From NCBI RefSeq assembly GCF_017994015.1, contig NZ_JAGOLP010000005.1, positions 108,575 to 172,574 on the forward strand: a stretch of 64,000 nt of DNA, read 5' to 3'. Positions 25,983-34,949 of this stretch are shown here, piece after piece (the stretch's first letter is position 1; every line of letters begins with the position of its first letter). This DNA is from Ferrovibrio sp. Lineage in GTDB: Bacteria; Pseudomonadota; Alphaproteobacteria; Ferrovibrionales; Ferrovibrionaceae. The position numbers and the translations under genes are program-made. The notes below the pieces were generated by a model. That model was not told where the DNA came from. It made no database searches and worked only from the letters and a program-made list of their open reading frames with translations.

Positions 25983-28472
25983 TTGCAGGAAAAAGAACTC
26001 CGGCTGGCCTTGGTGTGTTTCGGCGGCGTGTCGCTCGCCATCTACATGCATGGCGTGTCGAAGGAAATTCTCAAACTGGTGCGCGCCTCGAAGGCGTTTC
26101 ACACTCTGCCCAAAGGCAGCCGTGAAAGCCTGACCTATGCCGATACCGAAGCCGGCCAGGCCCATCCGCATGATACCGAGGCGATCTATTTTGAATTGCT
26201 GCGCGATCTCAGCCGGCATGTGGAATTGCGCGTTATTGTTGACGTGATTGCCGGCGCTTCGGCCGGCGGCATCAACGGCATCATGCTGGCCCGCGCCCTG
26301 GCACATGATCTGCGGCTCAATCATTTCCGCGACCTGTGGCTCAAGCAGGCTGATGTGTCGAAGCTGCTCGATGCGTCAAAACGCGCTGCACCCTGGAGCA
26401 AATGGTTCATGCGGCCGGTGCTCTGGCTCGCCGCACGATCGCGCCTGGGCCGCCTGCTGGCCGATCCGGAAATCCTTGCCAAAGTGTCGCTATTCACTCG
26501 CTCGCGCTGGTTCGAGCCGCCCTTTGACGGCCTGCATCTGGCGCGCAAACTGTTCAAGGGCCTGGAAGCGATGGGCGAGCCGGCCGAGCCGGGCGCTTCG
26601 CTGATGCCGGCCGGCTTGCAGCTTGATCTGTTTGTCACCGTCACCGATTTCTATGGCTACCTGCGCCATATCCCGATCCACGATCCACCCTTTGTGCGCG
26701 ACCGCGAGCATCGCCATGTGCTGAAATTCCACTATCGGCGCTGGCAGAATGGTGAGGAAAGTTCCGACCTGACCCGTGCCGATGCCGCCGCCCTGGCCTT
26801 TGCCGGCCGCGCCACCTCGGCCTTTCCCGGCGCCTTCCCGCCGGCCCAGCTTTCCGACATCGATCAGATCCTGGCCGAGCGCGGCCGCCAATGGGAGGGC
26901 AAGGCGGCTTTCCTGAAGCGCAATTTCGGCGAATATATCGCCGCCGGGCTGGACCCGGCGCTGACCTCCTTTGTTGATGGCGGCGTGCTCAACAACAAGC
27001 CCTTCGCCTCGGCGATGAAGGCGATCCGAGGCCGCCCGGCCTATCGCCAGGTGGATCGCCGCCTGGTCTATATCGATCCGGCGCCGTTGCGCCCGCCACC
27101 GCCGCCCACCGGCCGCGTGCCGGGTTTTTTCCGCACCCTGAAAGGCGCGCTGTCGGATTTGCCGCGCAACGAACCGATCTCGGATGAACTGATCTGGGTG
27201 AACCGCTTCAACGAGCGCGTGCGCCATCTGCGCGGCATCATCGATGCCACCCAGCCGCAGATTGCCCGCCTGGTGGCCGAACATGCGCCGCCCGGGCGCG
27301 ACGAGCCGTTGAGCGAGGAGCAGCTCCGCGCCTGGCGCCTGGCTGCCAGCGCACGCGCCGCGCATGATGCCGGCTTTGCCTATGAGGGCTATATCCGCCT
27401 CAAGCTGGGCGCGGTGCAGGCTTTTGTAGCCAAGCAACTGGCCCATATCTGCGAGCATCGCGACGGCTCGATCGAGGCAAGCTGGATCGCGCTGGCCTTC
27501 GACCGCTGGGCCAAAATCCGCCAGGTCTGCTCCACCGCTGCCGGCTATGCCCCCACCAGCCTGGCCAGCAGCCGCGATGCCTTGCCGCCCTGGGTGCGTT
27601 TCCTGCTGGGCTTTGATGTGGCTTTCCGCCAGCGCCGGCTGCGTTTCCTGCTGCAACGCCTGAACCTGCTCTATGGCAAGGTGGGCGAGCCGGATCAGGC
27701 CGGGCTTGATCCGGTGCAGCTCAACCAGCTCAAGCGCCTGCTGTATGAGGAACTGGAAAGCCTGCGGCGCTATGATACCGGCGCCTTTGTTGCCGCTGAC
27801 AGCGCGGCGCTTATCCGCCAGCTTTTCCAGCGCCGCATCGAACCGCAGGAGCCGGAAAAACTGGCGCGCGATGCGGCCGAATTTGCCGATGCGCATCTGC
27901 ATGAGATCGATGCCATCGTTGAACATCTCAACCGCGACATCGCGCTCAATGCCGCCACCAACCGGCTGGACGCCCTGCTGGCCACGCTGCATCCGGCGGA
28001 TTGGAGCCAGGCCGCACGGCGCGACATCCTGGAAAGTTATATCGGCTTCGCCTTCTGGGATGTGCTGACCTTCACCATCACCAATTGGCGCGACCTTGGC
28101 GAGTTCAACGAAATCCGCATCGATCGCATCAGCCCCGAGGATGCCAATGCAATCCGGGCCAACAACACCCTGAAAGGCATCAATTTTGGCCGTTTCGGCG
28201 CTTTCTTCAGCCGGCCACACCGGGAAAACGACTATCTCTGGGGCCGCCTGCATGCCGTGGAGCGGCTGATTGATATCGTGTGCGATTCCGGCCTGGGCGA
28301 GGCACCGTCAAAAGCCGCCAAAGTTGACCGCCGGGCCATGAAATACCGCGCATTCCTGATCGTGCTGGATGCCGAGGCGCCGCATCTGCGCCATAGCGCC
28401 GCGCTGATTGAGGAGCTGCGCGCCGAAATCGCCGCCCTACAGGCCGCCGCCGGCCTACGGAAAGGTGAATGA
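25983..28472 (+). CDS. Large patatin-like phospholipase (DUF3376-type)
   Basis: 829 residues starting at TTG, with AGGGGGG about 7 bases before. The patatin domain has the oxyanion-loop FGGVSLA at residues 13-19, the nucleophile elbow GASAGG (Ser93) and the dyad Asp in VDGGVLNNKP (Asp332). The C-terminal 450 residues form a long, mostly helical region of the kind named DUF3376 in patatin-related proteins. No signal peptide is visible. Lipid acyl hydrolase activity is inferred; the physiological role is unknown. Confidence 0.92.
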   Translation: MQEKELRLALVCFGGVSLAIYMHGVSKEILKLVRASKAFHTLPKGSRESLTYADTEAGQAHPHDTEAIYFELLRDLSRHVELRVIVDVIAGASAGGINGIMLARALAHDLRLNHFRDLWLKQADVSKLLDASKRAAPWSKWFMRPVLWLAARSRLGRLLADPEILAKVSLFTRSRWFEPPFDGLHLARKLFKGLEAMGEPAEPGASLMPAGLQLDLFVTVTDFYGYLRHIPIHDPPFVRDREHRHVLKFHYRRWQNGEESSDLTRADAAALAFAGRATSAFPGAFPPAQLSDIDQILAERGRQWEGKAAFLKRNFGEYIAAGLDPALTSFVDGGVLNNKPFASAMKAIRGRPAYRQVDRRLVYIDPAPLRPPPPPTGRVPGFFRTLKGALSDLPRNEPISDELIWVNRFNERVRHLRGIIDATQPQIARLVAEHAPPGRDEPLSEEQLRAWRLAASARAAHDAGFAYEGYIRLKLGAVQAFVAKQLAHICEHRDGSIEASWIALAFDRWAKIRQVCSTAAGYAPTSLASSRDALPPWVRFLLGFDVAFRQRRLRFLLQRLNLLYGKVGEPDQAGLDPVQLNQLKRLLYEELESLRRYDTGAFVAADSAALIRQLFQRRIEPQEPEKLARDAAEFADAHLHEIDAIVEHLNRDIALNAATNRLDALLATLHPADWSQAARRDILESYIGFAFWDVLTFTITNWRDLGEFNEIRIDRISPEDANAIRANNTLKGINFGRFGAFFSRPHRENDYLWGRLHAVERLIDIVCDSGLGEAPSKAAKVDRRAMKYRAFLIVLDAEAPHLRHSAALIEELRAEIAALQAAAGLRKGE

Positions 28473-28565
28473 ATCGGCACAATCGCGGCCTTGCCGCCGG
28501 TAGGGAAATAGCTATGCTGGCGCCGCTTTTGCCGCTTTCCTCACCCTCCAGACGCGAGTTGACCC

Positions 28566-29429
28566 GTGTTCCATTTCTCTGCCTCCCGTGTTGCCCTGAT
28601 CGCATTGCCCGTTATTGCCCTGGCTGGCATTGCCCTGGCGCAGCCTGCCAGCGATCCGGTGGTGGCGCGTGTCAACGGCCAGCCGATCACCCGCTCGCAA
28701 GTGATGGCCGTGTTTGAATCGCTGCCGCCGCAGATGCGCCAGGCGCCGCTGGAAGCGGTGATGCCGGCACTGATCAATGAAATGGTGGCGCGCAAGCTGA
28801 TCAACGAGGCCGCTGAAAAGGCCAAGCTGGATGGCGATGCCAAGGTGAAGGAACAGCTCAAATCGGCGCGCGAGACCGTGTTGCAGCAGGCTTTCCTGGA
28901 ACGCACCGTGAGCAAGGAGCTGACCGACGAACGGCTCAAGAAGCGCTACGACGATCTGATCAAGGCGCAGCCGCCGCGCGACGAAGTGCATGCCCGCCAC
29001 ATCCTGGTGGCCAATGAGGTGGATGCCCTGGCGGCGCTGGAAGATGTGAAGAAGGGCCAGGATTTCGGCGAAGTATCGAAGAAGCGCTCAACCGGGCCGA
29101 CCGCTGCCACCGGCGGCGATCTTGGTTTCTTCACCAAGGACCAGATGGTACCGGAATTTGCCGAGGCGGCCTTTGCCTTGCAGCCCGGCCAGGTGACGCA
29201 GAAGCCGGTGAAGAGCCAGTTCGGCTGGCATGTCATCAAGGTGGAAGCGCGCCGCACCGCGCCGCCGCCGGCCTTCGCCGATGTGTCGGAAGAAGTGCGT
29301 GAAATTCTTGTGCGCGAGATCATCGAGCAGACCGTCAACGACCTGAAGAAGGGCGCCAAGATCGATATCGTGGAGCAGCCCAAGCCGGCCGGCCAGTTGC
29401 CCACCATCGCCCCGGCCCCGAAGAAGTAA
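28566..29429 (+). CDS. Periplasmic peptidyl-prolyl cis-trans isomerase (parvulin/SurA-like)
   Basis: 287 residues from a GTG start; the ribosome-binding site is weak. The signal peptide ends near ALAQPA (residues 25-27). A SurA-N-like helical chaperone region (residues 30-130) precedes the parvulin domain: VHARHILVANEVDA, DFGEVSKKRSTGPTAATGGD, LGFF, and FGWHVIKVE. It should assist folding of exported proteins. PpiC-argJ-mutT order is common in alphaproteobacteria. A 28-base gap separates it from argJ. Confidence 0.95.
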   Translation: MFHFSASRVALIALPVIALAGIALAQPASDPVVARVNGQPITRSQVMAVFESLPPQMRQAPLEAVMPALINEMVARKLINEAAEKAKLDGDAKVKEQLKSARETVLQQAFLERTVSKELTDERLKKRYDDLIKAQPPRDEVHARHILVANEVDALAALEDVKKGQDFGEVSKKRSTGPTAATGGDLGFFTKDQMVPEFAEAAFALQPGQVTQKPVKSQFGWHVIKVEARRTAPPPAFADVSEEVREILVREIIEQTVNDLKKGAKIDIVEQPKPAGQLPTIAPAPKK

Positions 29430-29457
29430 AAGCCGAAGAAGTAAAGGACACCCCGTC

Positions 29458-30690
29458 ATGGCCGCGCATCCGGTTTCGCCCCTGGCCCCGCAAGACTATC
29501 CCAGCCTGCCCGCCATTGCCGGCGCGCGGCTGGCCACCGGCCTGTCCGGCATGCGCTACAAGGGCCGCGACGACCTGTTGCTGATCGAACTGGCGCCCGG
29601 CAGCAAGGCGGCCGGGCTGTTCACCCGTTCGTCGATGCCCGGCGCGCCAGTGGAATGGTGCCGCAAGATCCTGGGCAATGCAGCGCGTGGCCTGGTGGTG
29701 AATGCCGGCATCGCCAATGTGTTCACCGGCAAGGCTGGTGCCGCCGCCGCCAAGGCCACCGCCGAGGGTGCCGCCCAGGCGCTGGGCGCCAAGGCGAACC
29801 AGATTTATCTGGCTTCCACGGGTGTGATCGGCCAGTTGCTGCCGGCCGAGAAGATCGTGGCGCAATTGCCAAAATTGACCAAGGCGCTGAACGGCGATGC
29901 CTGGGCCAAGGCCGCACGCGCCATCATGACCACCGACACTTTCCCCAAGCTGGCCACTGCCACCTGCCAGATCGACGGCAAGACCGTCACCATCAACGGC
30001 ATCGCCAAGGGTTCGGGCATGATCGCGCCCGATATGGCGACCATGCTGGCCTTCCTGGTGACCGATGCCAAGTTGCCGACCGAAACCCTGCAAGCCTTGC
30101 TCAAGGGCGCCAACAACCAGAGCTTCAACTGCCTGACCGTGGATGGTGATACCTCCACCTCGGATACCGTGCTGCTGTTTGCCACCGGTGCCGCCGGCAA
30201 CAAGGCTTATGACAAGGCTTCCGACCGCGCCCTGGCCGATTTCCGCCGCGCACTCACCGCCGTGATGGCCGAACTGGCGCAGCTTATCGCCCGCGATGGC
30301 GAAGGCGCGCAGAAGCTGGTGACGGTGAGCGTGACCGGGGCGCAGAATGATGCCGCCGCGCGGGTGATTGCACGCGCCATCGCCAATTCGCCGCTGGTGA
30401 AAACCGCCATTGCCGGCGCCGATGCCAATTGGGGCCGCATCGTGATGGCGGTGGGCAAGAGCGGCGAGAAGGCCGACCGCGACAAACTGGTGGTGACGCT
30501 TGGCGACCGCGCCGTAACCGCCAAAGGCATGGTGCGGCCGGATCATGACGAGGCCGCCGCCACGGCGCATTTCAAGAGCCAGGATGTGCGCATCGGCGTG
30601 GATGTGGGCATCGGCAAGGGCAAGGCCGTGGTATGGACCTGCGACCTGACGCATGGCTATATCGATATCAACGCCGATTACCGTAGCTGA
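29458..30690 (+). CDS. argJ: Bifunctional glutamate N-acetyltransferase / N-acetylornithine transferase
   Basis: 410 residues. ArgJ recycles the acetyl group from N-acetylornithine to glutamate in arginine synthesis. It is made as a precursor cut before the Thr nucleophile in PDMATMLAFLVTDA (Thr195), which is present. NAGIANVFTGK, NQSFNCLTVDGDTSTSDT and GADANWGRI are further family landmarks. It ends with IDINADYRS. It lies in a PpiC-argJ-mutT operon. Confidence 0.98.
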   Translation: MAAHPVSPLAPQDYPSLPAIAGARLATGLSGMRYKGRDDLLLIELAPGSKAAGLFTRSSMPGAPVEWCRKILGNAARGLVVNAGIANVFTGKAGAAAAKATAEGAAQALGAKANQIYLASTGVIGQLLPAEKIVAQLPKLTKALNGDAWAKAARAIMTTDTFPKLATATCQIDGKTVTINGIAKGSGMIAPDMATMLAFLVTDAKLPTETLQALLKGANNQSFNCLTVDGDTSTSDTVLLFATGAAGNKAYDKASDRALADFRRALTAVMAELAQLIARDGEGAQKLVTVSVTGAQNDAAARVIARAIANSPLVKTAIAGADANWGRIVMAVGKSGEKADRDKLVVTLGDRAVTAKGMVRPDHDEAAATAHFKSQDVRIGVDVGIGKGKAVVWTCDLTHGYIDINADYRS

Positions 30691-30709
30691 GCATGAGTGG
30701 TGCTGTCCC

Positions 30710-31159
30710 ATGAGCATGGACCCGCTTTGCCCGGGCGATGCTGAAAGCGTGCTGCGGCCCAAGCCGGTGGTGCTGGTGGTGGCGGTGGCACTGGTGGATA
30801 ATGACGGCCGCGTGCTGCTGGCACAGCGCCCCGAAGGCAAGAAGCTGGCCGGGATGTGGGAATTTCCCGGCGGCAAGGTGGAGCCGAATGAAACGCCGGA
30901 AGCCGCGTTGCTGCGCGAGCTGCGTGAGGAGCTTGGCCTGGATATCAGCGCCGCCTGCCTGGCGCCGTTTGCCTTTGCCAGCCACAGCTACGACGATTTC
31001 CATCTGCTGATGCCGCTCTATGTCTGCCGCCGCTGGGTGGGCCAGCCGCAGGGCCGCGAAGGCCAGGCGCTGAAATGGCTGCGGCCGGTGCAGATGAAGG
31101 ATGTGCCGATGCCGCCCGCCGACCTGCCACTGGTGGCGATGCTGCGCGACCTGCTCTGA
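30710..31159 (+). CDS. mutT: 8-oxo-dGTP diphosphatase (NUDIX, MutT-like)
   Basis: 149 residues from the ATG at 30710; the frame is open upstream. The NUDIX box runs from GGKVEPNE to RELREELGL with all metal-binding Glu residues in place. LAQRPEGKKLAGMWEFPGGK is the MutT-type signature before it. MutT removes oxidised dGTP from the nucleotide pool. It follows argJ after 19 bases and is convergent with the Hpt gene, with 8 bases between. Confidence 0.94.
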   Translation: MSMDPLCPGDAESVLRPKPVVLVVAVALVDNDGRVLLAQRPEGKKLAGMWEFPGGKVEPNETPEAALLRELREELGLDISAACLAPFAFASHSYDDFHLLMPLYVCRRWVGQPQGREGQALKWLRPVQMKDVPMPPADLPLVAMLRDLL

Positions 31160-31167
31160 AATTCCAG

Positions 31168-31668
31168 TTACAGCGGATCGGCGCCAGTTTCCTCGGCAAC
31201 CTTGTGCCGGATGACGCGCAATGATTCAGTCAGTTCGCGCCCCACGGCGCCGCCATCGCCCTTGATATCGGCGCCCACCACGGCGCGCAGGGCATCCACA
31301 TGGGTGCGCACCAGCGGCAGCCGGCTTTCATCCACCTCATGGATCATATCCAGCAGCTTGCAATAGGAATCGCATACCGCCGTGACCAGCGGGTAGCCGA
31401 AAGTGCCGCCCTGGCCGCGCAATTCATGCGCCACGCGGCGCAAATCCAGCAGATGGCGATTACGCCCGGCCAGATCGGTTTCCGCCTGGCGCAGCAGGTC
31501 CACGATCAGCTGGGTGTCACGACGCAGGATGTCGCCGAATTCCTGCTTCAGCACGCCAACCCGCTGGTCGGCCTCCTTGAGCATATCCTCCGCCGACTTG
31601 CCACCAATCGGGCGGGCCTTGCGCGCAATCGGATTAGGATTGCCGATGAATTCCACATCGTCGCTCAT
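31168..31668 (-). CDS. Hpt-domain phosphotransfer protein
   Basis: 166 residues. The segment RVAHELRGQGGTFGYPLVTA is the Hpt motif with the phospho-acceptor His in AHELRGQG, within a predicted four-helix bundle (residues 40-150). No kinase domain is present. The start overlaps the response-regulator stop by 4 bases (ATGA), so the two are translationally coupled. A phosphorelay from an unlinked kinase is likely. Confidence 0.82.
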   Translation of the reverse strand: MSDDVEFIGNPNPIARKARPIGGKSAEDMLKEADQRVGVLKQEFGDILRRDTQLIVDLLRQAETDLAGRNRHLLDLRRVAHELRGQGGTFGYPLVTAVCDSYCKLLDMIHEVDESRLPLVRTHVDALRAVVGADIKGDGGAVGRELTESLRVIRHKVAEETGADPL

Positions 31669-32153
31669 TGGTCTTCCTTGCGGCGTTTCGGGCCACGGTA
31701 GCCATCGGCGCGGCGGCGGCGGCGGTCGGGGCCAAAAAATTGTCTGGTCTTGACGAATTGCCGGGGCCGCTCGATCACCTCGACCACACGGCCATACAGC
31801 GCCTGGGCCGAGATCGGCTTGGCGAGGAATTCGGTTACCCCAGCATCACGCGCAGCAAAAATGTTACTGCGGGTGGTGTTGGCGGTCAGCATGATGATCG
31901 GCAGCAGCCGCAGGGTGCGGTTGGCGCGCACGCGGCGGATCAGTTCGATGCCGGATTTCTCACCCATATCCCAGTCACTGATCACCATATCCACGGCCGC
32001 ATCGGCCAATTGCTGCAACGCCTGATCCACGCTATCGGCCTGCAACACATTGCGCACACCGATGCCGTTCAGCGTATTGGTGACAACGGTGCGCATGAAG
32101 CGGTTGTCATCCACCACCAGCACACTTACCGAACCGAGATCATAAAGCTGCAC
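31665..32153 (-). CDS. Single-domain response regulator (CheY-like) with basic tail
   Basis: 162 residues. The receiver domain (residues 8-130) has the acidic pair in VLVVDDNRFMR, the phospho-acceptor Asp in MVISDWDMGE, the switch Thr in IIMLTANTT and the Lys in FLAKPIS. There is no DNA-binding output domain. The C-terminal 25 residues are strongly basic (RRRRRADGYRGPKRRKE), unusual and possibly a contact site. It is the first gene of a two-gene operon with the Hpt protein; no cognate kinase is adjacent. Confidence 0.93.
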   Translation of the reverse strand: MQLYDLGSVSVLVVDDNRFMRTVVTNTLNGIGVRNVLQADSVDQALQQLADAAVDMVISDWDMGEKSGIELIRRVRANRTLRLLPIIMLTANTTRSNIFAARDAGVTEFLAKPISAQALYGRVVEVIERPRQFVKTRQFFGPDRRRRRADGYRGPKRRKEDQ

Positions 32154-32219
32154 TGATTGCGCCCACAGAATTATAGTCGCCGGATATTATCCGCCTTGCC
32201 CGGCCGCCACAATCGCGGA

Positions 32220-33083
32220 TTACCCGTTACCCGGCTCGCTCAGTGCTTCCCGTATGTGCTGCTGCAATGCTGCAGCGGCCGGCGCCAGGCGTCGCGCCGG
32301 CCGGTGCAGGCAAATCGCGGCCAGCGGCAGTGGTGGCATGGCTTCCGCAACCCCCAGGCTGTGCAGGTCGCGCGCCATGGTGCCGGCCTTGAACACCGAC
32401 ACCGCCAGGCCGGCGCGCACAGCGGCTTCGAGTGCGGCATAATTGGCGCTCATATAGGCCACCCGCCAGCCAATGCCGGCCCGGTTGAGCGCCTCGATGG
32501 CCCAGGCGCGGAACAGGCAACCGCTGGGCGACAATGCCAATGGCAGCGGCCGCCGCTGATACACCATATGGCTGCGCGCCGCGCCCCAGACCGGGGTTTC
32601 ATGACGCAGCAATTCGCCCACCGGCGCTTCTGCCGGATGCATCACAATGGCCAGATCGAGATCACGCCCCAGCCGCTTCGGCATCTCGGCGGTGAGGCCG
32701 GTATGCACCTCCACTTCGATCCCGGGATGGCTGGCGGCAAAGCGACTCAGGATCGGCGGCACCAGGGTGGCCGAATAATCCGCCATCACGCCGAGCCGCA
32801 CCCGCCCACGCAGGTCTGGCCGCGCCACGCTGCGCAGCGCCTCCTCGCTCAAAGCCAGGATGCGGCGCGCATAGCCCAGCATTGCCTCGCCCTCCGGGGT
32901 GGGCGCGAGATGGTGGCGGCCACGTTCCAGCAACCGCACGCCGGCCACCGTCTCCAGCCTTTGCACCTGCATGCTGACCGCCGATTGGGTGCGGTTCAGC
33001 GCCCGGCCCGCCGCCGTGAAGCCACCGCTATCCAGCACCGCCACAAAAGCCTGCAACAGATCGGGGTCGAGCCGGGATTCCAT
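32220..33083 (-). CDS. LysR-family transcriptional regulator
   Basis: 287 residues. The winged helix-turn-helix (residues 1-65) shows DLLQAFVAVLDSGGFTAAGRALNRTQSAVSMQVQRLE, split here by description only over the standard LysR helix positions. The remainder is the two-lobed effector-binding domain. It is divergent from the EamA transporter with 90 bases between, a classical arrangement for a regulator of that transporter. A T-N11-A dyad lies at 33086-33100. Confidence 0.94.
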   Translation of the reverse strand: MESRLDPDLLQAFVAVLDSGGFTAAGRALNRTQSAVSMQVQRLETVAGVRLLERGRHHLAPTPEGEAMLGYARRILALSEEALRSVARPDLRGRVRLGVMADYSATLVPPILSRFAASHPGIEVEVHTGLTAEMPKRLGRDLDLAIVMHPAEAPVGELLRHETPVWGAARSHMVYQRRPLPLALSPSGCLFRAWAIEALNRAGIGWRVAYMSANYAALEAAVRAGLAVSVFKAGTMARDLHSLGVAEAMPPLPLAAICLHRPARRLAPAAAALQQHIREALSEPGNG

Positions 33084-33085
33084 AT

Positions 33086-33100
33086 ATCAAATTCCTTGAT
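33086..33100. promoter_or_regulatory. Candidate LysR-type operator (T-N11-A dyad)
   Basis: ATCAA (33086-33090) and TTGAT (33096-33100) form a 5-bp dyad around 5 bases, containing the T-N11-A pattern favoured by LysR regulators. It starts 3 bases upstream of the lysR start codon in the divergent region with the EamA gene. Prediction only. Confidence 0.55.
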
Positions 33101-33173
33101 TCAAACTATCTTATACATTCGTTTCCATGATGATGCGATGACAACCAAACTGTCGCAAGTTTAAACCTTCCGA

Positions 33174-34127
33174 ATGAACCGCATGACATCCCCATACGCC
33201 GCCCGCCGTCCATTGCTCGGTCTTGCCGCCGCCTGCCTGTCCAGCCTGCTGGGCGGCAGCGCAGTGGTGGCCACCCGCTTCGCCGTGGCCGAGATCGGCC
33301 CGGTGGCCCTGGCGGCTCTGCGCTATGGCCTTGGCGCCCTGCTGCTGGGTGGCCTGGTGCTGCTATGGCAGCGCCAGCGGCTGACCCGGCGCGATTGGAT
33401 GCCGGTGCTGCTGCTCGGCGCCCTGTTCTTTGCCGCCTTCCCGGCCCTGTTCAGCGCCAGCCTGGCTCATACCACGGCGGCACGCGGCGCCCTGGCCCTG
33501 GCCAGCCTGCCCTTTCTCACCCTGCTGGTGGCCGCCCTGCTGGGCCGCGAAAAGCTGAGCGCGCTTAAGCTGGCCGGTGTGCTGCTGGCGCTGGCCGGTG
33601 TGACCCTGGCCCTGATTGCCGGCCGCGACCTGGCGGCGCCGCCCGGTGCCTGGCGCGGCGACCTGCTGATGCTGCTGACCGCGCTGCTAGGCGCCATCTT
33701 CAATGCCCTGGCGCGGCCCTATATGGCGCGGCTGGGCGCACTCGGCTTCACCGCCTGGGCCATGCTGGCCGGTGCAGTGATGCTGAACCTGGTGGCCTGG
33801 GACGGCAGCGCGCGTGAGGCTGTGATGACACTGAGCGGCGCGGCCTGGGCTGCCATCGCCTATCTTGGTGTCATCGGCGCCGCATTGATTTTTTATCTGT
33901 GGAGCCTGGGCTTGGCGCATGCCTCGCCTACCCAGGTGGCGGTGACGGTGGCGCTCAACCCGGTGAGCGCGATGACCCTGGGTGCCCTGCTGCTGCATGA
34001 GCCGGTGGGCGGGACGCTGCCGCTGGGCCTGGGCGCGGTGTTGCTGGGGATCGCCGCCGTGAACTGGCCACAATCCAGCCCCGCGCCTGTGCCACCAGCG
34101 CCACCAGCAGAGCCACAGCGAGAGTGA
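33174..34127 (+). CDS. DMT-superfamily transporter (EamA/RhaT-like)
   Basis: 317 residues (or 314 from the second Met) with ten predicted transmembrane helices in two EamA repeats (about residues 15-140 and 160-290). Typical pieces are GGSAVVATRFAVAEIGPVAL and the second-repeat LGVIGAALIFYLWSLGLAH. A Pro/Ala-rich tail ends it. It probably exports amino acids or other metabolites. The last 173 bases overlap the convergent msrQ gene on the other strand. Confidence 0.93.
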   Translation: MNRMTSPYAARRPLLGLAAACLSSLLGGSAVVATRFAVAEIGPVALAALRYGLGALLLGGLVLLWQRQRLTRRDWMPVLLLGALFFAAFPALFSASLAHTTAARGALALASLPFLTLLVAALLGREKLSALKLAGVLLALAGVTLALIAGRDLAAPPGAWRGDLLMLLTALLGAIFNALARPYMARLGALGFTAWAMLAGAVMLNLVAWDGSAREAVMTLSGAAWAAIAYLGVIGAALIFYLWSLGLAHASPTQVAVTVALNPVSAMTLGALLLHEPVGGTLPLGLGAVLLGIAAVNWPQSSPAPVPPAPPAEPQRE

Positions 34128-34884
34128 GCCAGCTGGGCGCGATGCGGAAATCGAACATCAGGTTGGCGGCCCATAGCCGCTGCCAGGGCAATTGGGTGCA
34201 GCAGGCGGCCCAGGCGACTTCGGCCAATGCCGCCGCCAGCGCCGCCAGCGGCGCCAGGGCCCAGGCATCACCTGCCCGCCGCAGCCGGCCCAGCGCATAA
34301 CCAAGGCGATACAGCATCAGCCAGGCGAAAAAGCCGACCTGCAGCAAGGGCGGATCAATCTCACGCTTGGCTTGCAGCAGATAATGCACCAGCGCCAGCA
34401 CGGCGATGACATAGACTAGCTTGTGCAGCCGGCCCCAGGCCTTGCCGCCCATGCGGCGGATCGCGGCATCGAAGGAAGTCAGACCCAGCGCGCTCAGGCC
34501 AAGCAGCGCAATGAAGCCGATGGTGAGATAGAAGCGCAGCACGATCTCGCTGGCCACCTTGACCAGGTCGCCCTTCTGATCGAGCACATAGAGCACCAGA
34601 TGCGCCAGCACATAGGCCAGTGCCGCTACGCCGATCTGGCGCCGCAGCTTGATCAGCGCCGGCCAATCCAGCAGCCTGCGTAGCGGCGTGACGGCGAGCG
34701 AGCCAAGCAGCAACCACACTGCCCAGCGCCCGGTTTCATGGATCAGTTCATCCAGCGGGCGTGGCCCCAGATCATCGGCCAGAATGCGCCAGGCCAGCCA
34801 TAGGCCAGGCAGCCAGAGCAGCAGGAAACACGCCGCCTTGAGCGGCGACAGGCGGCCATCACGTTCATGCCAGGGCATCGTCAT
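33955..34884 (-). CDS. msrQ: Heme-binding membrane subunit of periplasmic methionine-sulfoxide reductase
   Basis: 309 residues. Six or more hydrophobic segments include LGSLAVTPLRRLLDWPALIKL, LAHLVLYVLDQ and GRLHKLVYVIAVLALVHYLL, which contain the conserved heme His residues (His95, His154, His167). MsrQ passes electrons to the molybdenum protein MsrP, which repairs oxidised periplasmic Met. No msrP is in the window. Residues 253-309, including the last transmembrane helix, lie antisense to the EamA gene, and the final 40 residues are a Pro/Ser/Arg-rich tail that looks like accidental read-through. Confidence 0.88.
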   Translation of the reverse strand: MTMPWHERDGRLSPLKAACFLLLWLPGLWLAWRILADDLGPRPLDELIHETGRWAVWLLLGSLAVTPLRRLLDWPALIKLRRQIGVAALAYVLAHLVLYVLDQKGDLVKVASEIVLRFYLTIGFIALLGLSALGLTSFDAAIRRMGGKAWGRLHKLVYVIAVLALVHYLLQAKREIDPPLLQVGFFAWLMLYRLGYALGRLRRAGDAWALAPLAALAAALAEVAWAACCTQLPWQRLWAANLMFDFRIAPSWLTLAVALLVALVAQARGWIVASSRRRSPATPRPGPAAASRPPAHAAAGHPGSSRSPG

Positions 34885-34949
34885 GGCGCCAGGATGCCGC
34901 GCCGCCCGGGCAGCGGCAAGCGGGCGCCCGGTAACGATACGGCGAGGTG

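Noticed and set aside
26490..28253. 587-codon minus-strand open frame opposite patatin
   Set aside because: Antisense shadow of a gene with intact catalytic motifs; no domain is seen in the shadow.
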